From an uncultured Lentibacter sp. (GTDB lineage Bacteria; Pseudomonadota; Alphaproteobacteria; Rhodobacterales; Rhodobacteraceae): a DNA stretch of 64,000 nucleotides. The stretch covers positions 186,001-250,000 of the forward strand of contig CANMGT010000001.1 of NCBI GenBank assembly GCA_947497495.1. The letters are read 5' to 3'. Made by a program: the position numbers and the translations under genes. Under the pieces are notes generated by a model, which did not search any database, was not told the origin of the DNA, and worked only from the letters and a program-made list of their open reading frames with translations. Positions 8,831-16,884 of the stretch are shown here, in pieces (position 1 is the first letter of the stretch; every line of letters begins with the position of its first letter).

Positions 8831-8896
8831 TTCGAATTTGCTTCGCAAATCCGACTCACCCACTCGCAGTACCGCTGCGCGGCTTCGCGAGTGGGT
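8831..8896 (+). repeat. REP-like double hairpin between putA and the rhomboid gene
   Basis: The first hairpin is ATTTGC-ttc-GCAAAT (8836-8850), embedded in TTCGAATTTGC...GCAAATCCGAC. The second is a perfect 10-bp stem ACCCACTCGC (8858-8867) with GCGAGTGGGT (8887-8896), whose loop itself holds CCGC-tgc-GCGG. The first module also occurs at 18064-18093 and 63434-63463. It may end putA transcription, but no T-run follows. Confidence 0.6.
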
Positions 8897-8991
8897 AAGC
8901 AAGGGCTTAACGCCTGCCGCATTAACAATGCGACTTTTCAGATCAGGAATCTACGCTTTTATCGGGCGTGGTTTGCGACTAACTTAGGTCC

Positions 8992-9732
8992 ATGTTTCCA
9001 ATACGCGATCACAACCCGTCAGGGCGCACGCCCTTTGTCACCTACGCGCTCATCGGGCTGAACATTCTGGTGTTCATTTCCTACATGGGCCTGCTTAACG
9101 ACGAGCGCGCGCTCAACGCTTTTTTCTTTGACTGGGCGCTGATCCCTGCACAGGTCAGCCACGGCGCGGGCTACAGCGGGCTGCTCACCTCGATGTTTCT
9201 GCACGGCGGCTTCATGCATATCGCGGGCAACATGCTGTTCCTCTGGATATTCGGCGACAACATGGAAGACGAGATGGGCCATATGGGCTTCCTCTTGTTC
9301 TACCTCGCCTGCGGCCTTCTTGCGGGGCTGACGCACGTTATGTTTGCGCCAATGTCGACAGTACCAACGGTGGGTGCATCCGGCGCAATTGCGGGCGTTA
9401 TGGGCGGCTATCTGCTGCTTTTCCCGCGCGCGAAGGTGGATATCCTGCTGATCTTCATCATCTTTTTCAAAGTCTTCACCCTGCCTGCCTATATCATGCT
9501 CGCCATCTGGTTTGGCTTGCAGTTCTTCGGTGGCCTCGCGGCTGATCCGGAAACAGGCGGCGTTGCCTACTGGGCCCATGCGGGCGGCTTTGTCGCGGGG
9601 ATTTTGCTAACATATCCGGTGTTCAAACGTCTCGGCGGCCAACGCTACTGGCATGAGAACGACTTTCACCCGCCCCACCCTGACGCAACATATGACCCGT
9701 CGCGCATCCCCATGGTTCGGAGGCGCAAATGA
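8992..9732 (+). CDS. Rhomboid family intramembrane serine protease
   Basis: 246-residue polytopic protease that cuts transmembrane segments of substrates within the inner membrane. The catalytic pair is visible: Ser130 in VGASGAIAG and His196 in YWAHAGGFVAG. The L1-loop region typical of rhomboids (FMHIAGNMLFLWIFGDNME) and six or so hydrophobic segments are present. The C-terminal tail is short and polar. It is translationally coupled to the following GFA-type gene (ATGA overlap). The substrate is unknown. Confidence 0.95.
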   Translation: MFPIRDHNPSGRTPFVTYALIGLNILVFISYMGLLNDERALNAFFFDWALIPAQVSHGAGYSGLLTSMFLHGGFMHIAGNMLFLWIFGDNMEDEMGHMGFLLFYLACGLLAGLTHVMFAPMSTVPTVGASGAIAGVMGGYLLLFPRAKVDILLIFIIFFKVFTLPAYIMLAIWFGLQFFGGLAADPETGGVAYWAHAGGFVAGILLTYPVFKRLGGQRYWHENDFHPPHPDATYDPSRIPMVRRRK

Positions 9733-10100
9733 CTGCGCCACTGAAAGCCACCTGCCACTGCGGCGCTGTCGAGCTTTCTGTGACGCTGGCTGAAGGCGGC
9801 CTCGCCACGGCCGGGCGCTGTAATTGCTCGTTCTGTCGCCGCCGCGCGGCTCCTGCTGTGACGGCGCCGTTGGGCGGCGTCATAGTCGTCAAAGGCGCTG
9901 ATAACCTCACGCTCTACACATGGGGCACGGGCACGGCAAAACACTATTTCTGTAGAATTTGCGGCATCTACACACACCACCAGCGACGTGCAAACCCCAA
10001 TGAAATGGGCGTTAACATGGGTGCACTTGAAGGCGTCAATCCCGCTGACTACGAGCTGATCCCCTGGTCAGACGGCGTTAACCACCCATCTGACAGATAG
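9729..10100 (+). CDS. GFA (CENP-V/Gfa) family zinc-binding protein
   Basis: 123-residue protein of the glutathione-dependent formaldehyde-activating enzyme family. The zinc ligands are recognisable: Cys9 and Cys11 (ATCHCGAVEL), Cys31, Cys33 and Cys36 (RCNCSFCRRR), and the later FCRICGIYTHH. Only some family members act on S-hydroxymethylglutathione, so the chemistry here is not fixed. It overlaps the rhomboid stop by 4 bp and is presumably its operon partner. Confidence 0.9.
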   Translation: MTAPLKATCHCGAVELSVTLAEGGLATAGRCNCSFCRRRAAPAVTAPLGGVIVVKGADNLTLYTWGTGTAKHYFCRICGIYTHHQRRANPNEMGVNMGALEGVNPADYELIPWSDGVNHPSDR

Positions 10101-10139
10101 TCAGCTTTCCGCGCAAACGCTCAGCTCTCGAGTCGCCCC

Positions 10140-10183
10140 AAATTTCTTCGAAGAAATTTGCCAAGAATTTTCGAAAATTCTTG
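10140..10183. repeat. Two adjacent perfect palindromes
   Basis: AAATTTCTTCGAAGAAATTT (10140-10159) is a perfect 20-bp palindrome. Two bases later comes a perfect 22-bp palindrome at 10162-10183 with half-site CAAGAATTTTC. They lie in the 94-bp gap between two convergent genes. They may work as a bidirectional terminator or as a REP-type element; the AAATTT/GAATTT pattern resembles the other REP modules of this window. Confidence 0.65.
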
Positions 10184-10194
10184 TGTGCCCAACC

Positions 10195-10986
10195 TTAGGT
10201 GTTGCGGACAAGCTTAGCGAGCGGCTCGAACATGCCTTCGTTTGCCGCGATAACATCACCGCTCTCAACGATCTGGTCTTCAGGGTCGATCGCTTCCACA
10301 AAGCCACCGGCTTCGCGTACGATCAGGATGCCCGCAGCCAAGTCCCAAGCTTTCAGACCACGCTCCCAGTAACCGTCGTAACGGCCCCCAGCCACATAGG
10401 CCATGTCAAGCGAGGCGGCACCAAAGCGGCGCACACCAGCACACCCGGGCAGAATGCGGCCCAAATCTTTGAGCGACGCGGGCAAATCGCCGTGGCCAGA
10501 AAACGGCAGGCCCGTTGCGAACACGCATTCGCCCATGCGGCGACGGCCCGACACGCGCAAACGGCGCGAGTTGTCTTGCCAGGCGCCTTCGCCCTTTTCA
10601 GAGTAAAACATCTCGTCTTTGGCCGGGTCATAGATCACAGCGGACACAACTTTGCCCTTGTGCTCAAGCGCAATTGACACAGCCCAGTGCGGCATGCCGT
10701 GCAAAAAGTTGGTGGTGCCATCCAGCGGATCAACAATCCAACGGCGCGTCGGATCAGCGCCGTCTTCTGCGCCGCCCTCTTCGGCCAGCCAGCCATATGT
10801 CGGGCGTGCGCCCATCAGCTCTTCTTTGATGATCTCTTCAGCGCGAATGTCGGCCTTACTGACAAAATCGCCCGCGCCTTTCATCGAAACCTGAAGGTTT
10901 TCAACTTCACGGAAGTCCTTGATCAGGCTGCGCCCCGCTTTGCGCGCGGCTTTGATCATCACGTTAAGATTCGCACTGCCCTGCAT
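10195..10986 (-). CDS. suhB: Inositol monophosphatase family protein
   Basis: 263-residue Mg2+-dependent sugar-phosphatase of the IMPase/SuhB family. Metal-binding motifs are intact: Glu69-Glu70, the signature WIVDPLDGTTNF with Asp86 and Asp89, and the C-terminal AWDLAAG with Asp215. The start has CAGGAG upstream (11 bp). It may act on inositol-1-phosphate or other phosphates, and SuhB proteins also bind RNA polymerase in enterobacteria. Gene symbol by family only. Confidence 0.92.
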   Translation of the reverse strand: MQGSANLNVMIKAARKAGRSLIKDFREVENLQVSMKGAGDFVSKADIRAEEIIKEELMGARPTYGWLAEEGGAEDGADPTRRWIVDPLDGTTNFLHGMPHWAVSIALEHKGKVVSAVIYDPAKDEMFYSEKGEGAWQDNSRRLRVSGRRRMGECVFATGLPFSGHGDLPASLKDLGRILPGCAGVRRFGAASLDMAYVAGGRYDGYWERGLKAWDLAAGILIVREAGGFVEAIDPEDQIVESGDVIAANEGMFEPLAKLVRNT

Positions 10987-11062
10987 CGCATCGGCTCCTG
11001 AAGTAATTCAAAGCGCGGCTATACGCGCAAGGGGCTTGTGTTGCAAGGCACTTTACGTGCCC

Positions 11063-11968
11063 TCACCCGCGTTGCATCCGCACCGGTATCTCGCGGCCTA
11101 GCTTCATGAAATGCGCCATGTAAGGCAGGCTGGCCTCCTCGTCACGCACGGCCACGTAGAGCCGCTTGGTGATGCCCCCTTTGGTGATCGGTCGGGTGAT
11201 GTAATCAGCAGAGGCCTTCAACTCGCGGACGACCCAGTCCGGCAACACGGACACCCCGCGACCAGAGGCAACCAGCATGAGGATCACAGCTGTCAACTCA
11301 ACCTGCCGCACTGCTTTAGGCTCCACACCCGCTGGCGAGAGCAACTCGGAAAATATGTCAAGCCGCCCACGATCCATCGGATAGGTGATCAGCGTTTCAT
11401 CCGCGAAATCAGCGGCCTCGATATAGGCTTTCTCCGCCAGCTTGTGCTTTGCGGGGGCGACGAACACTGGCTCGTAGTCAAAAAGCGGATAAAAAGTGAT
11501 GCCCGGCAGCTCTTCCGGATCAGAGGAGATCACCACATCAACCTCCTCGCGCACAAGTGCAGGCAGCGCGTCAAACGCCAACCGCGCACGAATGTCGACA
11601 TCAACCTCGGGCCACGGCTTGCGGAACTGCTCAAGCACCGGAAACAGCCACTCAAAACAGGCGTGACATTCGATCGCGATATGAAGCCGCCCAGCGCTCC
11701 CCTCACGCAGCCCGCTAAACTCGGCATCAAGTGCCGCCATTTCGGGAAGGACGCGCTCGGCCACGCGCAGCATCCGCTGGCCCGCTGGCGACAGTTTCAT
11801 AGGCTTGGAGCGGCGCACAAACAGCTCAACGCCGGCTTGGTCTTCAATGCCCTTGATCTGGTGAGACAAGGCCGACTGCGTGATGTTGAGCCGCTCGGCA
11901 GCCCGCGCCAGTCCGCCCTCTTCAAAGATCGCCTGAATGGTGCGCAGATGCCGGAACTCGATATGCAT
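11063..11968 (-). CDS. metR: LysR family regulator, probable MetR
   Basis: 301-residue LysR-type regulator. The N-terminal helix-turn-helix is clear (FEEGGLARAAERLNITQSAL, then SHQIKGIE, residues 17-45). The effector domain has the MetR-like ECHACFEWLFPVLEQFRKPWP and VDVVISSDPEELPGITFYPL stretches. It is divergent from metF, as MetR often is from genes it activates, with homocysteine as the usual co-inducer. ATG at 11968 is preferred over the TTG at 11977. Confidence 0.93.
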   Translation of the reverse strand: MHIEFRHLRTIQAIFEEGGLARAAERLNITQSALSHQIKGIEDQAGVELFVRRSKPMKLSPAGQRMLRVAERVLPEMAALDAEFSGLREGSAGRLHIAIECHACFEWLFPVLEQFRKPWPEVDVDIRARLAFDALPALVREEVDVVISSDPEELPGITFYPLFDYEPVFVAPAKHKLAEKAYIEAADFADETLITYPMDRGRLDIFSELLSPAGVEPKAVRQVELTAVILMLVASGRGVSVLPDWVVRELKASADYITRPITKGGITKRLYVAVRDEEASLPYMAHFMKLGREIPVRMQRG

Positions 11969-11979
11969 TTTGAGCAAAC

Positions 11980-12014
11980 CTCATAATCAGAATGAATTTA
12001 ATGAGTTTGTCTCA
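11980..12014. promoter_or_regulatory. Candidate MetR-type operator between metR and metF
   Basis: Two inverted repeats lie in the 94-bp divergent gap: CTCAT (11980-11984) with ATGAG (12001-12005), and TGAG-tttgt-CTCA (12002-12014). They are placed where a LysR-type activator would bind. They do not match the enterobacterial TGAA-N5-TTCA consensus exactly, so the assignment is tentative. Confidence 0.3.
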
Positions 12015-12062
12015 CATGAATTTCTGCTGCACAAGAGAGCAACTCTTATGAAAGTGCACATA

Positions 12063-12926
12063 ATGACCCCTGAAGTCTCGTTCGAATTCTTCCCGCCCCA
12101 AAACATCGAAGCCGCGTTCAAGCTGCACGAAACCGTGCAGTCGCTTGCGCCACTAGGGCCTCGGTTTGTCTCGGTGACATATGGCGCTGGCGGCACCACG
12201 CGCGCGCTGACACGTGATGCGGCGCACGCCTTACACCGCTCGGCGGGCCTGCGCGTTGCGGCCCACCTCACCTGCGTTGACGCAACCCGCGACGAAACCC
12301 TGCAAATCGCGCGCGACTACCGCGACGCGGGCCTCAAAGACATCGTGGCGCTGCGCGGCGACGCTCCGAAAGGGGCTGACAAGTTCACGCCCCACGCCGA
12401 GGGCTTTGCCAGCTCGCTTGAGCTGATCACTGCGCTCAAAAACGAAGCCGACTTCACAGTTCGCGTCGGAGCCTACCCTGAGAAACACCCCGATGCCGCC
12501 AATGCGCAGGCCGACATCGACTTCCTGAAAGCCAAGTTTGACGCGGGTGCCGATGAGGCCATCACGCAGTTCTTCTTTGAGCCGGACACCTTCCTGCGCT
12601 TCCGCGACGCCTGCGTGAAAGCCGGCATCGAAGGGATGATTACGCCTGGTATCCTGCCTGTAGAAAACTGGAAAAACACCCGCCGCTTCTCGGCGCGCTG
12701 TGGCGCAAGCATCCCTGAAGACCTCGCCGATGCTTTTGACAAGGCCGCGCGCGACGGACGCGAGGACCTGATGGCACTGGCCCACGCGACAGAGATGTGT
12801 GACATCCTGCAAGAAGAAGGCGTTGAGCGGTTTCACTTCTACACCCTCAATCGCCCGACATTGACGCGCGATGTTTGCCTCGCCCTTGGCCTGTCGCCAG
12901 CCGCGCAGTTGAAAGACGTCGCGTAA
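12063..12926 (+). CDS. metF: Methylenetetrahydrofolate reductase
   Basis: 287-residue TIM-barrel flavoenzyme that reduces 5,10-methylene-THF to 5-methyl-THF for methionine synthesis. Family stretches are VSFEFFPPQ at the N-terminus, FVSVTYGAGGTTR, VAAHLTCVDATRDE, DIVALRGDAP, the FAD-site ADEAITQFFF and the C-terminal HFYTLNRP. The start MTPEVSFEFF at 12063 fits family N-termini; an in-frame ATG at 12048 (adding MKVHI) is the alternative. It is divergent from metR. Confidence 0.96.
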   Translation: MTPEVSFEFFPPQNIEAAFKLHETVQSLAPLGPRFVSVTYGAGGTTRALTRDAAHALHRSAGLRVAAHLTCVDATRDETLQIARDYRDAGLKDIVALRGDAPKGADKFTPHAEGFASSLELITALKNEADFTVRVGAYPEKHPDAANAQADIDFLKAKFDAGADEAITQFFFEPDTFLRFRDACVKAGIEGMITPGILPVENWKNTRRFSARCGASIPEDLADAFDKAARDGREDLMALAHATEMCDILQEEGVERFHFYTLNRPTLTRDVCLALGLSPAAQLKDVA

Positions 12927-12990
12927 GAGTTGCGCCCATGGCGTGGCCTTCGTAGCGTTTGAAAAGCGCACCGAAACGCAAGGACACGCC

Positions 12991-13482
12991 ATGACAAAAG
13001 ACCGCCGCATCGCACAGACACCTGAAGAGTTGCCGACCATTGCCGAAACGCTGGAGCGCTCGGGGCTTGAGTTCATGCAAGCTGTGCTCGATGGCACATT
13101 CGCAGGCCCACCCATAGGCGCAACTCTGGGCTTTTGGCCAACCGTCATAGAAGACGGGCGCGTTGTGTTTACCGGAGCGCCCGAATTCAAGGCAACCAAC
13201 CCCCTCGGTACTGTGCATGGCGGCTGGTATGGGGCCGTTCTGGACAGCTGCATGGCCTGTGCTGTGATGACGAAAGTCCCCAAAGGCTCTGTCTACACGA
13301 CGCTTGAATACAAAGTGAATATCTTGCGCCCCATCCCGCTTGGAATGCAGGTTGAAGCGATCGGCGTAGCGCAACACGCTGGCCGTTCGACGGGTATCGC
13401 CAATGGCGAGATCAGAGGCGTTGAAGACGGCAAGCTTTACGCAACAGGCTCGACGACCTGCATTATCATGAAAATGAAATAG
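12991..13482 (+). CDS. PaaI family hot-dog thioesterase
   Basis: 163-residue hot-dog fold protein of the PaaI/YdiI type, expected to hydrolyse acyl- or aryl-CoA thioesters. The key region is NPLGTVHGGWYGAVLDSCMACAV, holding the HGG motif and the downstream acidic residue, followed by the strand YTTLEYKVNILRPI. The start at 12991 has AAGGA 7 bp upstream. It lies 64 bp after metF on the same strand. Its substrate cannot be told from the sequence. Confidence 0.88.
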   Translation: MTKDRRIAQTPEELPTIAETLERSGLEFMQAVLDGTFAGPPIGATLGFWPTVIEDGRVVFTGAPEFKATNPLGTVHGGWYGAVLDSCMACAVMTKVPKGSVYTTLEYKVNILRPIPLGMQVEAIGVAQHAGRSTGIANGEIRGVEDGKLYATGSTTCIIMKMK

Positions 13483-13961
13483 GGATTGCGCCGCAGCTTC
13501 ACTGCGTCGCGATGCTGGGGGCTTTGCCCCCAGACCCCAAGGATATTTATGAAAAGAAGAAGCAAAGACGCTTCTTCGGTGAGGGCATCGACAGGGTCTC
13601 AAAGAAAGCCGTGCAAGTCAGATTGCCACGGCTGGAATTGCCCAATGCCCCAGGCGTCTTAACCCAGCCGCATTAAGAACCGTGCCCGGACTGAGAAAGC
13701 GAGCGCCTCTTCCCGCCGCGCCTTACAAGCCTCAGCGCCTTTTGCGGCGGATCGCGCCTCAAACATCAACATTTGGGGGCAAAGCACGAAGTTCTCCACA
13801 ACTTATTGCGGTTATCCCCAAACAAACCTCTTTACAGCTGTGAGATAGCCCAACTACCATATCTAGTAGAAGGCTGGCTCCGCGCCACCTTCTGTCGAGC
13901 AAGACCCAAGCGTTAGCCGCACCGCCAGCAGCTCGCGCTAAAATAACAAAGAGGTGGCGAA
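13483..13961. other. 479-bp gene-free gap before the YbjN gene
   Basis: I find no convincing coding sequence here. The left part holds a hairpin CTGGGGGC-ttt-GCCCCCAG (13515-13533) followed by ACCCCAAGGATATTT and a purine-rich AGAAGAAG tail, the second module of the REP-like family in this window. The right part holds DnaA-box-like sequences and an AT-rich palindrome (13792-13869, separate entry) and must also hold the promoter of the downstream gene. The stretch 13570-13780 shows nothing I can name. Confidence 0.6.
13792..13869 (+). promoter_or_regulatory. DnaA-box-like and NrdR-box-like motifs
   Basis: TTCTCCACA (13792-13800) and TTATCCCCA (13812-13820) each differ by one base from the DnaA box TTATCCACA. 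CTAC-catatcta-GTAG (13854-13869) is an inverted repeat with the ATAT core seen in NrdR boxes. In some bacteria this combination controls ribonucleotide reductase genes, but the next gene here is a YbjN protein, so the meaning is open. Confidence 0.3.
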
Positions 13962-14462
13962 ATGGCCCTGTCCGAGCAGTACCACGATGAAGACGTTCAT
14001 CCGATCGACATCGTCCAGACCCTTGCACACCACCACGAGTGGGACTTTGACCGCATCGCCGATGACCAGATCGCGATGTCTGTTGAAGGCCAGTGGCGCA
14101 CCTACTCGATCACCCTCGCATGGTCTGATTACGACGAAACCCTGCGGATGATCTGCACCTTCGAGATGGAGCCGCCCAAAGAGCGCCTTCCCGAGCTTTA
14201 CGAAACCCTCAACGCCACCAACGACCAGTGCTGGTCAGGGGCGTTTTCGTACTGGGAAGAGCAAAAACTGATGGTCTATAAATACGGCCTCGTGCTGTCG
14301 GGCGGCAATATGGCCTCGGCCGAGCAGATCGACACCATCATTGGCTCAGCCGTGCGCAACTCCGAGCGTTTCTATCCGGCATTTCAACTCGTCGTATGGG
14401 GCAACCGCACGCCCAAACAAGCGCTGGATGTTGCCATCGCTGAGGCCTACGGGCGCGCCTAG
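13962..14462 (+). CDS. YbjN domain-containing protein
   Basis: 166-residue protein of the YbjN superfamily, an alpha/beta fold related to type III secretion chaperones. Family-like stretches are DIVQTLAHHHEWDFDRIADDQ, WSDYDETLRMICTFEMEPP and LYETLNATNDQCWSGAFSYW. It is cytoplasmic, with no signal peptide. The biochemical role of YbjN proteins is not settled; some suppress temperature-sensitive mutants or affect motility. GAGGTG lies 5-6 bp before the ATG. The small membrane-protein gene follows directly. Confidence 0.87.
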   Translation: MALSEQYHDEDVHPIDIVQTLAHHHEWDFDRIADDQIAMSVEGQWRTYSITLAWSDYDETLRMICTFEMEPPKERLPELYETLNATNDQCWSGAFSYWEEQKLMVYKYGLVLSGGNMASAEQIDTIIGSAVRNSERFYPAFQLVVWGNRTPKQALDVAIAEAYGRA

Positions 14463-14653
14463 TGAAACTTCTCTTCAAAGCTCTGTTGCTCATAGCAGCT
14501 GGGCTTTTCTTTGGCGCAGTTGCCGTTACCCTGCTCACCCCTTTCGAGCCAGCTATTGGCTTCGCTTTCGCGCTGATTGGCCTTAGCGGCCTTTGCCTTG
14601 TGCTTGCTCTTGGTCTCGCCGCTTTGATGACCAAGTTAGAGGATCGTTCCTAA
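14462..14653 (+). CDS. Small membrane protein
   Basis: 63-residue protein with two predicted membrane helices (about residues 5-25 and 31-57), a lysine near each end and no known domain. The start is a GTG at 14462 whose first base is the last base of the preceding TAG stop, so translation is probably coupled to the YbjN gene. This tight arrangement, with proC following, supports it being real. I do not recognise a family. Confidence 0.65.
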   Translation: MKLLFKALLLIAAGLFFGAVAVTLLTPFEPAIGFAFALIGLSGLCLVLALGLAALMTKLEDRS

Positions 14654-14715
14654 TCCTGTTTGCCTCTCCACTCATGGTAACCGTAAACTCGCCATACCTT
14701 GAACGGAGCTGATCT

Positions 14716-15534
14716 ATGACCGATTCTACTCTCGCCAATCGCGGACTTGTGCTGCTCGGTTGCGGCAAAATGGGCTCAGCCATGCTGGAAGGCTGGCTAC
14801 AGGGCGGGCTGCCCGCTGCCTCCGTCTACGTGATTGATCCGCACCCCTCTGACTGGTTGCAATCCACGGGCGTGCATATCAACACGGATCTGCCTGCAAA
14901 TCCCGCTATCGTCCTTGTCGCTGTGAAGCCGCAGATGATGGGCGCGGCACTGCCAACCCTGCAAGCCATGGGCAACGGCGAAACGCTGTTTGTCTCGGTC
15001 GCTGCCGGCACGCCGATCGCACATTTCGAAGAGGTGCTTGGCGCCCAAACCCCGATCATCCGCGCCATGCCCAACACGCCAGCCGCCGTCGCGCGCGGCA
15101 TCACGGCCATCATCGGCAACGCGCAGACCACGGCTGCGCACCTCGACATGGCGGAAGGCTTGCTGCAAGCGGTTGGCGAAGTCGTCCGCCTGAGCACAGA
15201 GGCCCAGATCGACGCTGTAACAGGCGTCTCGGGCTCCGGCCCCGCCTATGTGTTTCACCTCATCGAAACGCTTGCACAGGCTGGCGAGGCACAGGGCCTG
15301 CCCCCCGCAATGGCCATGCAACTCGCCAAGGCGACTGTCGCAGGGGCCGGCGCGCTTGCCATCCAGGCCGAGGAAACGCCAAGCCAGCTGCGCGTCAACG
15401 TGACAAGCCCCAACGGCACCACGCAAGCGGGGCTTGAAGTCTTGATGGACGAAGCCTCGGGCCTCCCTCCGCTGATCGCCAGAACTGTTACTGCTGCCGC
15501 CGATCGCTCAAGGGAGTTGGCCCGTGGAGACTGA
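14716..15534 (+). CDS. proC: Pyrroline-5-carboxylate reductase
   Basis: 272-residue NAD(P)H-dependent reductase for the last step of proline synthesis. The Rossmann motif is at residues 12-20 (LLGCGKMGSAM) with VLVAVKPQMM after it, and the C-terminal dimerisation domain carries VTGVSGSGPAYVFHLIE and VTSPNGTTQAGL. The short downstream csaA gene overlaps its end by 11 bp, so the two are read from one transcript. Together with putA the window encodes both directions of the proline/glutamate route. Confidence 0.96.
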   Translation: MTDSTLANRGLVLLGCGKMGSAMLEGWLQGGLPAASVYVIDPHPSDWLQSTGVHINTDLPANPAIVLVAVKPQMMGAALPTLQAMGNGETLFVSVAAGTPIAHFEEVLGAQTPIIRAMPNTPAAVARGITAIIGNAQTTAAHLDMAEGLLQAVGEVVRLSTEAQIDAVTGVSGSGPAYVFHLIETLAQAGEAQGLPPAMAMQLAKATVAGAGALAIQAEETPSQLRVNVTSPNGTTQAGLEVLMDEASGLPPLIARTVTAAADRSRELARGD

Positions 15535-15865
15535 TCTGAGCTTTGACGACTTCCTCAAAGTCGACATCCGTACCGGCACAGTCACAAAAGCCGAGCCCTA
15601 CCCCGAGGCGCGCCAGCCCGCGATCAAACTCTGGGTTGATTTCGGCCCAGAGCTTGGCGAGAAGAAATCCTCCGCCCAGATAACCGCGCATTACACGCCC
15701 GAAGAGCTTGTCGGCAAACAGGTGGTCGCTGTGGTCAACTTTCCGCCGAGGCAGATCGGCAAGTTCATGTCAGAGGTGCTTGTGCTGGGCGCCCATGATA
15801 GGGAAGGCGGCGTTGTACTGCTTTCGCCCGACACACCCGTCCCCAACGGCCAGAGAATGTCCTGA
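15524..15865 (+). CDS. csaA: CsaA-like tRNA-binding domain protein
   Basis: 113-residue OB-fold protein of the CsaA/tRNA_bind type. The family start FDDFLKVDIRTGTVTKAEPYPEARQPA and the C-terminal VVNFPPRQIGKFMSEVLVLGA are characteristic. In Bacillus CsaA has chaperone-like activity with the Sec system; the bacterial role here is unknown. It starts with a GTG at 15524 inside the 3' end of proC (11-bp overlap), so it is translationally coupled. Confidence 0.92.
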   Translation: METDLSFDDFLKVDIRTGTVTKAEPYPEARQPAIKLWVDFGPELGEKKSSAQITAHYTPEELVGKQVVAVVNFPPRQIGKFMSEVLVLGAHDREGGVVLLSPDTPVPNGQRMS

Positions 15866-15868
15866 CTC

Positions 15869-16822
15869 ATGAAAAAAATCCTGATCTCCCGCGAAATGCC
15901 CGCCGCCGTTATGGCTCGCGCGCACGAGCTGTTTGACGTAACCCTGCGCAACAGCACCGACCCGATGACAGAGGCCGAAATGCGCTCGTCGCTGGTGCTC
16001 TACGACGGCATGATCCCGACACTCGGCGACATGTTCTCCGAGAAGATATTTGCCGAATTCGGCAGGCCAAAATGCAAGATCCTTGCCAACTTCGGCGTCG
16101 GCTACAACCACATCAACGTTGAAGCGGCGCGCAATCACGGCGTCACCGTCACCAACACGCCCGGCGCTGTCACAGATGCAACCGCCGACATCGGGATGAT
16201 GCTTTTGCTCATGTCCGCCCGCCGTGCCGCCGAGGGCGACAGATATGTGCGCGCCGGAAAATGGGTTGGTTGGAGCCCAACGCAAATGCTCGGCTCGCAT
16301 GTCACGGGCAAGACCGTCGGCATCATAGGCATGGGCCGCATCGGCCAAGCCATCGCACGGCGCTGCCACTTCGGCTTTGGCATGGAGGTGCGCTACTTCA
16401 ACCGCTCCGAAAAAGACGTCAACTTTCCGGCAACCCAAGTCGCCACTCTGGAAGATCTTGCAGCAAGCGTTGATTTCCTCGTCGCCGCCACACCGGGCGG
16501 AGCCGAAACAACGCACCTTGTTGGCGCCCGGGTTTTCGCCGCTATGCTGCCCACCGCGCATTTCGTCAACATCTCGCGCGGCGAAGTTGTCGACGAAGCC
16601 GCTCTCCTCACAGCCTTGCAGGAGGGCAGCATCGCAGGCGCCGGCCTTGATGTTTACGAAAATGAACCCGACGTCCCCGAGGCCTTCTTTGCCCTCGACA
16701 ACGTCACGCTGCTGCCGCACCTCGGCACCGCAACAGAAGAAGTGCGCAGCGCGATGGGCATGATGACCCTCGACAACCTTGAAGCCTTTTTCTCTGGCCA
16801 AACGCCCCCCAACGCGCTCTAG
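15869..16822 (+). CDS. D-isomer-specific 2-hydroxyacid dehydrogenase
   Basis: 317-residue NAD(P)-dependent dehydrogenase of the glyoxylate/hydroxypyruvate reductase group. The dinucleotide site is GKTVGIIGMGRIGQAIARR and the substrate domain has NFGVGYNHINVEAARNHGVTVTNTPG. Catalytic residues lie in NISRGEVVDEAALL (Arg), the NEP of VYENEPDVPEAF (Glu) and LLPHLGTAT (His). It starts 3 bp after csaA. Likely substrates are glyoxylate or hydroxypyruvate, but this cannot be fixed by eye. Confidence 0.92.
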   Translation: MKKILISREMPAAVMARAHELFDVTLRNSTDPMTEAEMRSSLVLYDGMIPTLGDMFSEKIFAEFGRPKCKILANFGVGYNHINVEAARNHGVTVTNTPGAVTDATADIGMMLLLMSARRAAEGDRYVRAGKWVGWSPTQMLGSHVTGKTVGIIGMGRIGQAIARRCHFGFGMEVRYFNRSEKDVNFPATQVATLEDLAASVDFLVAATPGGAETTHLVGARVFAAMLPTAHFVNISRGEVVDEAALLTALQEGSIAGAGLDVYENEPDVPEAFFALDNVTLLPHLGTATEEVRSAMGMMTLDNLEAFFSGQTPPNAL

Positions 16823-16884
16823 CGCTTGACGAGACGCGCCGTTAAAGGCGATCTTGGCAATACCCTGAACACGCGAGGCCCCCA

